Shown here one piece after another: positions 23,496 to 32,794 of a stretch of 64,000 nucleotides of DNA. Made by a program: the position numbers and the translations under genes. The stretch is taken from positions 3,596,001-3,660,000 of the forward strand of contig NZ_CP080377.1 in NCBI RefSeq assembly GCF_019443505.1. The letters run 5' to 3'. Each line of letters opens with the position of its first letter. Within the stretch, counting starts at the first letter, position 1. The stretch is from Janthinobacterium sp. PAMC25594. GTDB taxonomy: Bacteria > Pseudomonadota > Gammaproteobacteria > Burkholderiales > Burkholderiaceae_D. The notes beneath the pieces were generated by a model. That model was given only the letters and a program-made list of their open reading frames with translations. It ran no database searches and was not told the origin of the DNA.

Positions 23496-24647
23496 TTACA
23501 GGCGATGACTGCGGTCAGCGGACAACAGGGCTTCCGGCAACTCCACGCGGTGCCCCACCGCCAGCACCTTGAACAATTCCCCCATCTCGGCCGGCGAGAC
23601 CAGCTTTTGCACGGCGCTGGCCTGCGGCAAGTACGTTTTGACCTGCTCAGGATCGGTGCGCAGCAGCAAGTCGCCGAGCCCGGCGCCCAGCAGGAAAGAC
23701 GCCTGGTTCATGTACGCGAGCACATCGAGGCCCGCATCCTGCGCCGCCACCGCCATGGCCGTAAAATCGACGTGGGCCGTGATGTCCTGCAAGCCGGGCA
23801 GATAAAACGGTTCCGCGTGGGCATGGTGGCGGTAATGGCACATCAGGGTGCCCGTGGCGCGCAAGTCCAGGTAATACTCGTGCGCCGGAAAGCCATAGTC
23901 GAACAGCACGGCCGCGCCGCCCTTGCCATTGGTCAGCATGCGCGCCAGCGAACGCATGAAGCCGCAGGCGACGCCGTGGATTTCGCTGACGTAGCCGACG
24001 GGCAAGGCATCGGCCTCGGGCACTTGGGCGGCGATCTGCGCGGCCACGTCGGCACCGGCCGGACGTTCGACAAACACGAACTGGCCATCGGCAATGCTGA
24101 CATCGAGTTCGCACCAGCCGGCGGGCGTCTTGCTGATCAGGTTGACGGGCATGGCGTCCAGCACTTCATTGCCGAACACGGCGCCCTCGAAGCTGTCGGG
24201 AAAACCGTCGAACCACACCACTTGCGGGAAGGCGGCCAGCGCCAGCTCCTGGCGCGCGCGCAATTCGCCGGACAATTCGACGATCGCATACTGTTCCACA
24301 TGGATGCCGGCGCTGGCCGCTTCCGTCAGGATGTCGCAGGCCAGCTTGCCCGTGCCGGCGCCGAATTCGAGGATGCGCGGGGCCGTTTGCGCCATAATAG
24401 CGGCTGCCACATGGGCCAGGGTGGCGCCGAACAGGGACGAAATCTCGGGCGCGGTTGTAAAATCGCCATCTTTGCCCAGCTTGGCGGCGCCGCCGCTGTA
24501 ATAGCCGAGGTCAGGCGCATACAGCGCCAGCTCCATGAAGCGGACAAAGGGAATGGCGCCGTCATTGCGCGCGATTTCGGCGGCAATCTGGTGCTGCAAG
24601 GCATGGGACGCGGCCAGCGCGTCGCTATCGGGTGCGGGAAGAGACAT
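23496..24647 (-). CDS. SAM-dependent methyltransferase, MidA/NDUFAF7 family
   Basis: A 383-residue protein. ATG 24647 starts MSLPAPDSDALAASHALQ; an upstream in-frame start would add a Arg/His-rich stretch with no family match. The N-terminal region has PFVRFMELALYAPDLGYYSGG, typical of COG1565. The SAM-binding loop is RILEFGAGTGKLA at about 111. NDUFAF7 methylates a complex I subunit arginine; the bacterial substrate is not certain. It starts only 75 bp from the divergent FolM-like gene, so their promoters overlap. Confidence 0.85.
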   Translation of the reverse strand: MSLPAPDSDALAASHALQHQIAAEIARNDGAIPFVRFMELALYAPDLGYYSGGAAKLGKDGDFTTAPEISSLFGATLAHVAAAIMAQTAPRILEFGAGTGKLACDILTEAASAGIHVEQYAIVELSGELRARQELALAAFPQVVWFDGFPDSFEGAVFGNEVLDAMPVNLISKTPAGWCELDVSIADGQFVFVERPAGADVAAQIAAQVPEADALPVGYVSEIHGVACGFMRSLARMLTNGKGGAAVLFDYGFPAHEYYLDLRATGTLMCHYRHHAHAEPFYLPGLQDITAHVDFTAMAVAAQDAGLDVLAYMNQASFLLGAGLGDLLLRTDPEQVKTYLPQASAVQKLVSPAEMGELFKVLAVGHRVELPEALLSADRSHRL

Positions 24648-24721
24648 ACCCGCATTGTAGCGAATCGGCGGCGCATGCCGCCAGTGTGGCATCCACCGAA
24701 TATCTCAACCATAGCAAAGAC

Positions 24722-25510
24722 ATGACAGAAGCAACGACAACGCCATTCGACAGCATCCCCCGCGTCGCCCTCGTCACGGGCGCGGCGCGCCGCATCGGCC
24801 GCGCCATCGCGCTGGGCCTGGCGCGCGACGGCTGGGATATCGCCGTCCATTATCGCGACTCGCGCGACGAAGCACTCAGCCTGGTGGCGGACATCACGGC
24901 GCTGGGCCGCCGCGCGCAAGCGTTCCCCTGCGACCTGGCACAGGAAGACGCCGTGCGCCAGCTATTGCCGCAGGCACAGGCGGCGCTGGGACCGGTTACT
25001 TGCGTGGTCAACAACGCATCGTTGTTTGAATACGACAATGCGGGCGATTTTTCCATCGCCGCGCTCGACGCCCATATGCACGCCAACCTGGCCGCGCCCA
25101 TCCTGCTGGCGCAGGCGCTGTACCAGGCCACCCCGGCAGGCGGACAAGCGGTGGTCATCAACTTGCTCGATCAAAAACTGTACAATCTCAATCCTGATTT
25201 TTTGTCGTACACCCTGTCCAAGGCGGCGCTGCTGTCGGCGACCACCATGCTGGCCCAGGCGCTGGCGCCGAAAGTGCGCGTGGTGGGCATTGCGCCCGGC
25301 ATCACCATGGTCTCCGGCGAGCAGACGGAAGCGAACTTTAGCAAGGCACATGAAAACACGCCGCTGGGACGCTCCAGCACGCCCGAGGATGTGGCCGACA
25401 GCGTCTGTTACGTGGCTGGCGCGCGCGCGCTGACGGGGACTACCCTGCTGGTCGATGGCGGCCAGCATTTGATCGGCTTGCCGCGCGACGTCATGTTTTT
25501 GACCAAATAA
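24722..25510 (+). CDS. Short-chain dehydrogenase, pteridine reductase (FolM-like)
   Basis: A 262-residue SDR. The frame is open upstream, but ATG 24722 is adopted because it begins the family N-terminus. The cofactor motif is TGAARRIG (19-26), with the Arg that marks the NADPH-dependent pteridine reductase group. The catalytic Tyr-Lys pair is Y163/K167 (SYTLSK), and the usual catalytic Ser is replaced by D150 (INLLDQ), the same substitution seen in trypanosomatid PTR1 and FolM. It lies 53 bp ahead of folB, which supports a role in reduced pterin/folate metabolism. Confidence 0.8.
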   Translation: MTEATTTPFDSIPRVALVTGAARRIGRAIALGLARDGWDIAVHYRDSRDEALSLVADITALGRRAQAFPCDLAQEDAVRQLLPQAQAALGPVTCVVNNASLFEYDNAGDFSIAALDAHMHANLAAPILLAQALYQATPAGGQAVVINLLDQKLYNLNPDFLSYTLSKAALLSATTMLAQALAPKVRVVGIAPGITMVSGEQTEANFSKAHENTPLGRSSTPEDVADSVCYVAGARALTGTTLLVDGGQHLIGLPRDVMFLTK

Positions 25511-25563
25511 TCAGCAGCCCTGCCAAACAACCAGCATTTCAGCATCCCCGAAAAGGTAAAACT

Positions 25564-25962
25564 ATGTCGTCCGCCCTGTCTCACCCTCGCCTGGCCGATT
25601 GCCGCCGCCTGTTCCTGCGCAATTACGAAGTCCTCATCAATATCGGCGTCTACGACTTCGAGAAAAAGGGCGAGCAGCGCGTCCTCATCAACGTCGACCT
25701 GTACATTCCCCTGGCCCTGTCGACGCCCAAGGATGACCAGCTGGAAGAAGTGGTCGACTACGACTTCATGCGCGAAACCATCGCCAAACGCATGGCGCAA
25801 GGCCACGTGCAGCTTCAGGAAAGCCTGGTCGACGACGTGCTGGCAGCCATGCTGGCGCACCCGCGCGTGCGCGCCGCGCGCGTGTCGAGCATGAAACCGG
25901 ATGTGTATCCCGACTGCGAAGGCGTGGGCGTGGAAGTATTCAAGATCAAGGATGAAGCATGA
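25564..25962 (+). CDS. folB: Dihydroneopterin aldolase
   Basis: A 132-residue enzyme of folate synthesis that cleaves 7,8-dihydroneopterin to 6-hydroxymethyl-dihydropterin and glycolaldehyde. Family landmarks are [29 protein letters not shown] near the N-terminus with the pterin-binding Glu, [12 protein letters not shown] in the middle and the C-terminal [19 protein letters not shown], whose position matches the catalytic Lys region. Its stop overlaps the ttcA start by four bases (ATGA). Two other folate-related genes (FolM-like and, further on, cyclo-ligase and metF) lie in the window. Confidence 0.92.
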   Translation: MSSALSHPRLADCRRLFLRNYEVLINIGVYDFEKKGEQRVLINVDLYIPLALSTPKDDQLEEVVDYDFMRETIAKRMAQGHVQLQESLVDDVLAAMLAHPRVRAARVSSMKPDVYPDCEGVGVEVFKIKDEA

Positions 25963-26930
25963 ACAACATGAGCAACACCGCCGTGCTGGAAACGACGACA
26001 ACGGCCGTGGAATTCCCGGCCAACGTGGAAGCGCAGAAACTGGCGCGCAAGAAGGCGGAAAAGATCGCCCTGGAAAACAACAAGCTGCACAAGCGCCTGT
26101 GCCGCCTGGTGGGGCAAGCCATCGGCGACTTCAATATGATCGAAGACGGCGACAAGGTGATGGTGTGCCTGTCCGGCGGCAAGGATAGCTACGCGCTGCT
26201 GGACATCCTGATGACCTTGCGCGAGCGCGCGCCGATTCACTTCGATATCGTCGCCGTCAACCTGGACCAGAAACAGCCGAATTTTCCGCCGGAAATCCTG
26301 CCCGCCTACCTGACGGAACTGGGCGTGGCTTTCCACATCGAAAACCAGGATACCTACAGCATCGTCAAGCGCCTGATCCCGGAAGGCAAGACCACCTGCT
26401 CGCTGTGCTCGCGCCTGCGCCGCGGCATCCTGTACCGCGTGGCCGACGAGCTGGGCGCCAACAAGATCGCCCTGGGCCACCACCGCGATGACATCCTGGA
26501 AACATTCTTCCTGAATATGTTCTTCGGTGGAAAACTGAAAGCCATGCCGGCCAAGCTGCAATCGGACGACGGCAAGCACATCGTCATCCGCCCGATGGCG
26601 TATGTCAAAGAAGAAGACACGCAGCGCTATGCGGAAGTCAAGGGCTTCCCCATCATCCCATGCGACCTGTGCGGTTCGCAGGAAAACCTGCAGCGCAAGC
26701 AGATCAAGGGCTTGATGCGCGAATGGGACAAGAAATTCCCCGGCCGCGTGGAAAGCATCTTCTCGGCGCTGTCGAACGTGGCGCCATCGCACCTGATGGA
26801 CCCGAAACTGTTCGGCTTCAAGGATTTGAAGGCGGACGGCCTGGCCAACCCCATGGGCGACATCGCGTTTGACGAAGAGCCATGCTCGACGCCGACCACC
26901 TTCGGCACGATCCCGCTGCAAGCGCTGTAA
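25959..26930 (+). CDS. ttcA: tRNA 2-thiocytidine-32 biosynthesis protein
   Basis: A 323-residue enzyme that thiolates cytidine 32 of certain tRNAs using ATP and an iron-sulphur cluster. The PP-loop SGGKDS is at residues 72-77. The paired Cys of CSLC (147/150) and a second CDLC pair (235/238) match the cluster/active-site Cys of TtcA. The start overlaps the folB stop (ATGA), so it is coupled to folB. Length is slightly above the E. coli enzyme because of an N-terminal extension of about 30 residues. Confidence 0.95.
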   Translation: MNNMSNTAVLETTTTAVEFPANVEAQKLARKKAEKIALENNKLHKRLCRLVGQAIGDFNMIEDGDKVMVCLSGGKDSYALLDILMTLRERAPIHFDIVAVNLDQKQPNFPPEILPAYLTELGVAFHIENQDTYSIVKRLIPEGKTTCSLCSRLRRGILYRVADELGANKIALGHHRDDILETFFLNMFFGGKLKAMPAKLQSDDGKHIVIRPMAYVKEEDTQRYAEVKGFPIIPCDLCGSQENLQRKQIKGLMREWDKKFPGRVESIFSALSNVAPSHLMDPKLFGFKDLKADGLANPMGDIAFDEEPCSTPTTFGTIPLQAL

Positions 26931-26957
26931 GTCCTGTTGTAAGCCCGTGTTGTTTTC

Positions 26958-26980
26958 GCCGCCACCGCCCAGGTGGCGGC
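26958..26980 (+). other. Hairpin after ttcA
   Basis: GCCGCCACC and GGTGGCGGC form a perfect 9-bp stem with a 5-nt loop 28 nt after the ttcA stop. There is no T-tract directly after it, so it could be a Rho-independent-like pause or 3' end stabiliser rather than a classic terminator. Confidence 0.4.
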
Positions 26981-27109
26981 ATCCGCCCTCTTTCCCCCTG
27001 CCTCCATTTGAGGTACCGTAGTCAGCTCTGCCGGTACGCGATGTGTCACGCGCGCATTCCTGCCCGGCGGTCAGCACGCATTCTTCCGACAACCTCACTG
27101 GAATGAACC

Positions 27110-28999
27110 ATGACGCCATCCGCGCTCAAGCGCCCCCTGCTGTTCTCCCTGCTGGCCCTCGGCCTCGCCGCCGCCTATGCCGCTCCTGCGCCTGCTCCCG
27201 CGTCCACCGACCGCCAGGCCGACCGCTGGGACCTGACGGCGCTGTATCAAAACGACGCCGCCTTCGACGCCGACGCGAAAAAGCTGTCGGCCCAGCTGCG
27301 GCAACTGGGCGCCTGCAAGGGGCAGCTGAAAGCCTCGCCAGCGCGCCTGAAAAGCTGCCTGGACCTGGTCGCGGAGGCGCGCAAGCGCGTCAACACGCTC
27401 ACCACCTATGCGGCGCAGTACTACGACCAGGATACGGGCGATAGCAAGGGCAACCAGCTGAACCAGCGCGCCGCCCTGCTGGGCAACGACTTCACCCAGG
27501 CCACCACCTTTCTGCAGCCGGAAATCCTCGCCCTGGGCGCCAAGCGCATCGATGTCATGCTGGCCAAAGACCAGGGCTTGCAGCTGTACCGCTTTCAATT
27601 GAGCAACATGCTGCGCAGCGCGCCGCACACGCTCGACGCGGCCGGTGAACAGCTGGTGGCGCAGTTCGGCCTGGCAACAAGCTCGGCCGCCAGCGTCTAC
27701 CGCACCCTGGCCAATGCGGAAATCCCGTGGCCGACCGTCCAATTATCGGACGGCACGCAAGTGCGGCTCGATCAGGCGGCGTACACCAAATACCGCGGCG
27801 ATGACAATCGCGCCGACCGCAAGCTGGTGTTCGACGCCTTCTTCGGCAAGTGGAAAGAGTATGAACGCACGTTCGGCGAAACCCTGTACGGCCAGCTGAA
27901 AACGGATGCCGCGTATGCGAAGGTGCGCCATTACGCCGATTCGCAAAGCGCCGCGCTCGACGCCGACAACTTGCCGCCGGCCGTCTACCAGACCCTGATC
28001 GCGCAAACCAACGCCAACCTGCCCACCCTGCACCGCTACTTCAAGCTGCGCGCGCGCATGCTGGGCGTCAAGGATCTGGCGTATTACGACGTGTATGCGC
28101 CGCTGCTGAAAAGCGACCGCAGCTTCCCGCTGGCCGAAGGCAAGCAGATGATGCTCGCTTCCGCCGCGCCGCTGGGCCCCGACTACGTCAAGGCGCTCAC
28201 TGCCGCCGTGGAGGCGCGCTGGATGGATGTGTATCCGCGCCCGCGCAAGGTGGCGGGCGCCTACATGAATGGCGACGCGTACGACGTGCACCCTTTCGTG
28301 CTGCTCAACTACACGGACAATTACGAAGCCGTCAGCACCCTGACGCACGAATGGGGGCACGCCATGCACTCGGTGCTGGCCAACAAGGCGCAGCCGTCGA
28401 TCTATGCGCCGTACAGCATCTTTGTCGCGGAAATCGCCTCGACGACGAACGAAGCGCTGCTGCTCGACGCGCGCCTGAAACAGGCCAGGGACGACGACGA
28501 GCGCCTGCTGTACCTGGGCGCGGCGCTGGAAAACCTGCACGGCACCTTCTTCCGCCAGGCCATGTTCGCCGAATTCGAGGCGGCCATTCACGGCAAGGTG
28601 GATCAGGGAGAGTCGCTGACGGGCGAAGAGATCACGGCCATCTATGCCGGCATCCTCAAGCGCTACCACGGCGAAGCGCAGGGAGTCATGCGCATCGATC
28701 CCGCCTACGCGCTGGAATGGGCGTATGTGCCGCATTTTTATCACGGCTTCTATGTGTTCCAGTACGCCACCTCGATCGCGGCGGCGCAGGATTTCGCGCA
28801 ACGCATCCTCGACAAGGAACCGGGCGCGCTGGCCGCCTACCTGAAGATGCTCGGTGCGGGCGGCTCGGCCTACCCGTACGATCTGGTGAAGGCGGCCGGC
28901 GTCGACCTGGCCTCGCCGAAACCGTACCAGGCGCTGGTGGCGCGCATGACCGGCATCATGGACCAGATCGAGGCGATTGAAGCGAAGCGGGGGAAATAA
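27110..28999 (+). CDS. Exported M3-family oligoendopeptidase (PepF-like)
   Basis: A 629-residue zinc peptidase. The catalytic motif HEWGH begins at residue 413 and is followed by EIASTTNEALL, which provides the third ligand. These are PepF/M3B hallmarks. A signal peptide is evident (KRPLLFSLLALGLAAAYAAPAPA), unusual because most PepF enzymes are cytosolic; this one should clear peptides in the periplasm. The ATG is preceded by a modest CTGGAA. It has its own promoter region of about 180 bp after ttcA and is followed at once by a REP-like repeat. Confidence 0.88.
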   Translation: MTPSALKRPLLFSLLALGLAAAYAAPAPAPASTDRQADRWDLTALYQNDAAFDADAKKLSAQLRQLGACKGQLKASPARLKSCLDLVAEARKRVNTLTTYAAQYYDQDTGDSKGNQLNQRAALLGNDFTQATTFLQPEILALGAKRIDVMLAKDQGLQLYRFQLSNMLRSAPHTLDAAGEQLVAQFGLATSSAASVYRTLANAEIPWPTVQLSDGTQVRLDQAAYTKYRGDDNRADRKLVFDAFFGKWKEYERTFGETLYGQLKTDAAYAKVRHYADSQSAALDADNLPPAVYQTLIAQTNANLPTLHRYFKLRARMLGVKDLAYYDVYAPLLKSDRSFPLAEGKQMMLASAAPLGPDYVKALTAAVEARWMDVYPRPRKVAGAYMNGDAYDVHPFVLLNYTDNYEAVSTLTHEWGHAMHSVLANKAQPSIYAPYSIFVAEIASTTNEALLLDARLKQARDDDERLLYLGAALENLHGTFFRQAMFAEFEAAIHGKVDQGESLTGEEITAIYAGILKRYHGEAQGVMRIDPAYALEWAYVPHFYHGFYVFQYATSIAAAQDFAQRILDKEPGALAAYLKMLGAGGSAYPYDLVKAAGVDLASPKPYQALVARMTGIMDQIEAIEAKRGK

Positions 29000-29002
29000 G
29001 CC

Positions 29003-29039
29003 GTAGGTCGGCTTAGCGCAAAGCGCGTAAGCCGACACC
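29003..29039 (+). repeat. REP-like hairpin, unit A
   Basis: GTAGGTCGG-C-TTAGCGC, a short loop, then GCGCGTAA-G-CCGACACC. The arms pair along nearly the whole length. It is the first of four related units in the window and forms an inverted pair with unit B 17 bp away. It begins 4 bp after the PepF-like stop codon. Confidence 0.85.
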
Positions 29040-29056
29040 ACCAATAACGCCAACAA

Positions 29057-29095
29057 GGTGTCGGATTACGCGGCTTCGCCGCTAATCCGACCTAC
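29057..29095 (-). repeat. REP-like hairpin, unit B (overlaps kef 3' end)
   Basis: The reverse complement reads GTAGGTCGG-A-TTAGCGGC, GAA loop, GCCGCGTAA-T-CCGACACC. The variable base pair is A-T here against C-G in unit A, and the inner stem is also changed with pairing kept. Its 5' part encodes the last residues and stop codon of the kef gene on the minus strand. Confidence 0.85.
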
Positions 29096-30896
29096 CGTTT
29101 TCCGCTTCCGCCGCCGCAAACGCCGCCGCATCGCTCTCGAACATGTCTTCCAGCTCCTCGCGCGCCTGGCGCGTGAGGGACATGACTTTTTGCTGGTCCT
29201 GGAAGTGCGGCGCCACTTCCAGCAGGGTCTTGAGGTTATGCGCACGGAAGATGCCGGCCGCGCGCTGCGCCCGCTCCGCGCTGAAGCCCACCTGCTGCAA
29301 GGTCTGCTCACCCAGCAGCAACGCCGCGGCAAAGGTCTCGCGCTCGATGATGCTCACGCCCCGCTTCATCAATTCATAGTAATGCGTGACGTTGCGCGCG
29401 CGCGCCAGGATCGTCAGTTCGGGCAGGCGCAGGCGCACGGCGTCGACCAGCGCCAGGCTGTCATCCACATTGTCGATGGCGATCACCAGCGCCTTCGCCT
29501 TCTCGATACCGGCCGCCACCAGCAGGTCCACGCGCGTGGCGTCGCCATAGAACACTTTAAAGCCGAACTTGCGCAACAGCTCGATCTGGTCCGGATCGTG
29601 GTCGAGCACCGTCACGCCGATCTTGTTCGCCGCCAGCAGGCGGCCGATGATCTGGCCGAAACGGCCAAAGCCGGCGATGACGATGGGGTTGTCCTGCGCC
29701 TCGATATGGTCGTCGGGACGGCGCTTCTTCTCGCCTTGCAGGCGCGGCGCGACGAACTTGTCGTGCGCCAGCAGCAGCAAGGGCGTGGCCACCATCGACA
29801 GGATCACGACCACGACCAGCAGCGCGGCCGTCTGCGGCGCAAACACGTGCGCCGCTTCGGCGGCGGCAAACACGACGAAGGCGAATTCGCCGCCCTGCGA
29901 CAGCAGCAGCGCAAAGAACAGCTGCTGGCCGCGGGGAATATCGAAAAACTTCGACAACACATACAGCAAGCCGATCTTGACCACCAGCAGCCCCGCCACC
30001 AGGGCCAGGATCAGCAGGGGCTGGGCGCGCAGCACGCCGAAATCGACGGACATGCCCACGGCGATGAAAAACAGGCCCAATAACAGCCCCTTGAACGGCT
30101 CCAGGTCGGAAATGAGCTCATGCCGGTATTCGGAATCGGCCAGCAGCACGCCCGCCATGAAGGTGCCCAGCGCCATCGACAGGCCCACCGATTCCATCAG
30201 CACGCAGATGGCGATCACCAGCAGCAGGGCAAAGGCCGTGAAGATTTCGCGCAAGTCCGTTTTGGCGATGAAGCGCAGGATGGGGTTGACCAGGAAGCGC
30301 CCGCCGATCACCAGCGCCGCCAGCACGGCGGCCAGCTTGGCCACGCGCAGCCAGCCCGGTTCGCCGCTGTGCGTGACCAGGCCGCCCAAGAGCGGCACCA
30401 GCGCGATCATGGGAATGGCGGCGATATCCTGGAACAGCAAGATGGAAAAGCCGGCGGAACCGGCCGGCGTGCTCATCAGTTTTCGTTCGCCCAGGGTGGC
30501 CAGCACGATGGCCGTCGACGACAACGACAGCCCCAGCGCGCCGACCAGCGCCGTGCGCCAGTCCACGCCGAACGCCATGGCCACGGCGCACAGCCCTGCG
30601 CTGACGACGCCCACCTGCGCCCCGCCCCAGCCGAAAATCGGGCGGCGCAGCAGCCACAATCGTTTGGGTTCGAGCTCCAGGCCGATCAAAAACAGCAGCA
30701 GCACCACGCCAAATTCGGAAAAGCTGAGGATCACCTCGACATTCTTGATCAGGCCCAGGCCCCACGGTCCGATGACGACGCCGGCCACCAGGTAGCCCAG
30801 CACGGCGCCCATGCCCAGGCGCTTGGCCAGCGGCACCATGATGATGGCCGCCACCAGGTAAAACAGTATGTTGATGAGAAAGCTGTGGTGTTCCAT
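29082..30896 (-). CDS. Monovalent cation:proton antiporter-2 (Kef-type) with TrkA-N domain
   Basis: A 604-residue inner-membrane protein. ATG 30896 gives MEHHSFLINILFYLVAAIIMVPLAKRLG; the longer frame adds a basic stretch unlikely to be translated. About twelve hydrophobic segments occupy residues 1-380, with the CPA2 signature LGYLVAGVVIGPWGLGLI. A RCK/TrkA-N nucleotide-binding domain follows (IVIAGFGRFGQIIGRLLAA, about 410-530). It belongs with KefB/KefC/YbaL, which export potassium against protons. No KefF/KefG ancillary gene is adjacent. The last residues G-R-S-D and the stop come from a REP-like repeat. Confidence 0.88.
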   Translation of the reverse strand: MEHHSFLINILFYLVAAIIMVPLAKRLGMGAVLGYLVAGVVIGPWGLGLIKNVEVILSFSEFGVVLLLFLIGLELEPKRLWLLRRPIFGWGGAQVGVVSAGLCAVAMAFGVDWRTALVGALGLSLSSTAIVLATLGERKLMSTPAGSAGFSILLFQDIAAIPMIALVPLLGGLVTHSGEPGWLRVAKLAAVLAALVIGGRFLVNPILRFIAKTDLREIFTAFALLLVIAICVLMESVGLSMALGTFMAGVLLADSEYRHELISDLEPFKGLLLGLFFIAVGMSVDFGVLRAQPLLILALVAGLLVVKIGLLYVLSKFFDIPRGQQLFFALLLSQGGEFAFVVFAAAEAAHVFAPQTAALLVVVVILSMVATPLLLLAHDKFVAPRLQGEKKRRPDDHIEAQDNPIVIAGFGRFGQIIGRLLAANKIGVTVLDHDPDQIELLRKFGFKVFYGDATRVDLLVAAGIEKAKALVIAIDNVDDSLALVDAVRLRLPELTILARARNVTHYYELMKRGVSIIERETFAAALLLGEQTLQQVGFSAERAQRAAGIFRAHNLKTLLEVAPHFQDQQKVMSLTRQAREELEDMFESDAAAFAAAEAENGRSD

Positions 30897-30958
30897 GCGG
30901 ATTCCGGAAAAACGTGATTGGAATCGCAATCATGCCTGAAGTGGCGCGCCGGCGGGGG

Positions 30959-31528
30959 TCAAGGCTGCGGAGAGTCGATGCGCGCGCGCAGTTCGTCGAG
31001 ATTCACGCGCGACAGATAGCGTTCGATGTTTTTCCACACGGCGTGGTAGCCGTAACCGCCATTTTTCAGCTCATCGATCGCCTTCTCGCGCGGCCAGCCC
31101 TGGTACAGCATGCGGTACATGGCGGCCATCATGCCCGTGCGGTCGGCGCCGTGCAGGCAATGCAGCAGCACGGGGCCCTGCTGTTCGGCGGCGCGGATGC
31201 TGCGCATGGTCGCGATCACATGCTTGTCGCGGATGGCCCAGGTATTGATGGGAATGCGGATGGCGCGGATACCGCTGCCTTCCAGAACTTGCGTATCGGA
31301 GTGGAAAGAGCGCAGGCTGATCACCGTCTTCACGCCCAGCGCCTGCAGCTGGGCCACGTCGGCGCTGTCCAGCTTTGCACTGCGGTACAGGCCCGGCGTG
31401 ACCTGGTGCAGGTTGGACACCTGCAGCAGCGGCGTCGCCCAGTCCGGATGGCGTGGCGGCGATGGTTGTGCCCCGGCCGGCGCGGCGGCCAGCCCCAGGG
31501 CGAGGGTCAGTAGTACTGCATGCAACAT
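30959..31528 (-). CDS. Exported dual-specificity/tyrosine phosphatase-like protein
   Basis: A 189-residue protein with a signal peptide (LHAVLLTLALGLAAAPAGAQ). The cysteine-phosphatase loop HCLHGADRTG places Cys124 and Arg130 in the C-x5-R arrangement. The fold region before it (GLYRSAKLDSADVAQLQALGVKTVISLRS) matches the DSP family found in many proteobacteria. The substrate is unknown; with an exported location it may act on lipid or sugar phosphates rather than proteins. RBS AAGGAAG lies upstream. It starts 17 bp after the broken glycosyltransferase gene and is probably in the same operon. Confidence 0.82.
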   Translation of the reverse strand: MLHAVLLTLALGLAAAPAGAQPSPPRHPDWATPLLQVSNLHQVTPGLYRSAKLDSADVAQLQALGVKTVISLRSFHSDTQVLEGSGIRAIRIPINTWAIRDKHVIATMRSIRAAEQQGPVLLHCLHGADRTGMMAAMYRMLYQGWPREKAIDELKNGGYGYHAVWKNIERYLSRVNLDELRARIDSPQP

Positions 31529-31544
31529 CCTGGCTTCCTTGTTA

Positions 31545-32708
31545 TCAAAGAGCGGCGCCAGCGCGGCTGTCGCCCAGCACCAGCGCCAGCACGTCGCAGG
31601 CGGCGCGCGGACGGCCCAGGGCCAGGGCTTTCGCGCGCATGGCTTGCAACTGCTCAGGATGGTCGAGCAACAGGCGCACGCGGTATTCCAGCGTCACGGC
31701 GTCAAACGCTTTCAATGCCACGCCCTGCTCCAGCAGGTAATCGGCGTTGCGCTCTTCCTGGCCGGGAATCGGCGCATTGACGATCATGGGCAAGCCCAGC
31801 GCCAGGCATTCGGAAGTGGTCAGGCCGCCCGGCTTGGTGATCACCAGGTCGGCGCACGCCATCAGGCGCTCGACTTCGCCGGTAAAACCTTGCGCCAGCA
31901 GGCGGCCCGGATACTGGCCGGCCAGTGCTTGCAGCGCCGCCAGCGCGGCGGCATTTTTCCCCGCCAGCACGATCAGCTGGAAGTCGCCCGGCAGCGCCAG
32001 CAGGCGCGCGGCAACCGTTTCGAGGCGGCCCAGTCCCGCCCCGCCGCCCATCAGCAGGATCGTCGTTCGCCGCGGATCGAGGCCAAACGCCTGCGCGCAG
32101 CACACGCGGTCGGGCGCCTGCGCAAAGGCGGGCATGATGGGGATGCCCGTCACGTGGATGCGTTCGGCGGCGATGCCTTCGTGGCGCATGCGGAACGCCA
32201 CTTCGTCGGTGGCGGCGAAATAACCGTGCATCTGTTCGTGCACCCACATGCGATGCAGGTCGAAATCCGTGACCTGCACCCACACGGGGCAAGCCAGCTG
32301 CCCCTGGCGCAGCGCGCGCGACAGCAGTTCGGCCGGCAGGAAATGCGTGCAGATGATGGCGTCGGGCTGGAAGGCGGCGATCTGCGCCATCAGGGCGCGC
32401 GTGTTGAGGCGCTCGATGCCACGGCGCAGGCGCTGCATCGAGCTATCGCGTGGCGCATCGTGACTGGCATGGTACAGATAGCCCCACAGCGCGGGCGCCT
32501 TGTTGACCAGCTTGATGTAAAAATCCGTGTACAGCTTGCGAAACGCGGGCGTGACGAAATCCATCACATCGAGGTGGCTGGCGATGGCCGCACTACCCTC
32601 GCCGTCATCCTGCGTGGCATACGCCTCGATGGCTTACGCCGCGCGCAGGTGGCCAGCGCCGGCCGAAACGCTCAACAGGAGAATTCTTTTCTGCTTTTTT
32701 TCTGTCAT
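31545..32708 (-). pseudogene. MGDG-synthase-type glycosyltransferase interrupted by an in-frame stop
   Basis: The frame from ATG 32708 reads MTEKKQKRILLLSVSAGAGH then LRAA, a TAA stop at 32634-32636, then AIEAYATQDD and on through a complete GT28-like protein to 31545. SxSxGxGHxxAAxA is the conserved N-terminal loop of MGDG-synthase / processive diacylglycerol glucosyltransferases (COG0707 type). The stop stands where the family usually has Gln (CAA to TAA). The rest is intact, with donor-binding GGGAGLGRLETV and KPGGLTTSECLALGLPMI. A shorter frame could start at GTG 32567 but would lack 47 N-terminal residues including the loop. It is either a recent nonsense allele or a sequencing error. 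Confidence 0.8.
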
Positions 32709-32794
32709 GGGGAAACCGATGAATGGAACAGGTGGGCGCTGACGCGGAGGATAGAAAGAATAGCATTTCCGCGTCCCGCTCATCATGAGCCTTG

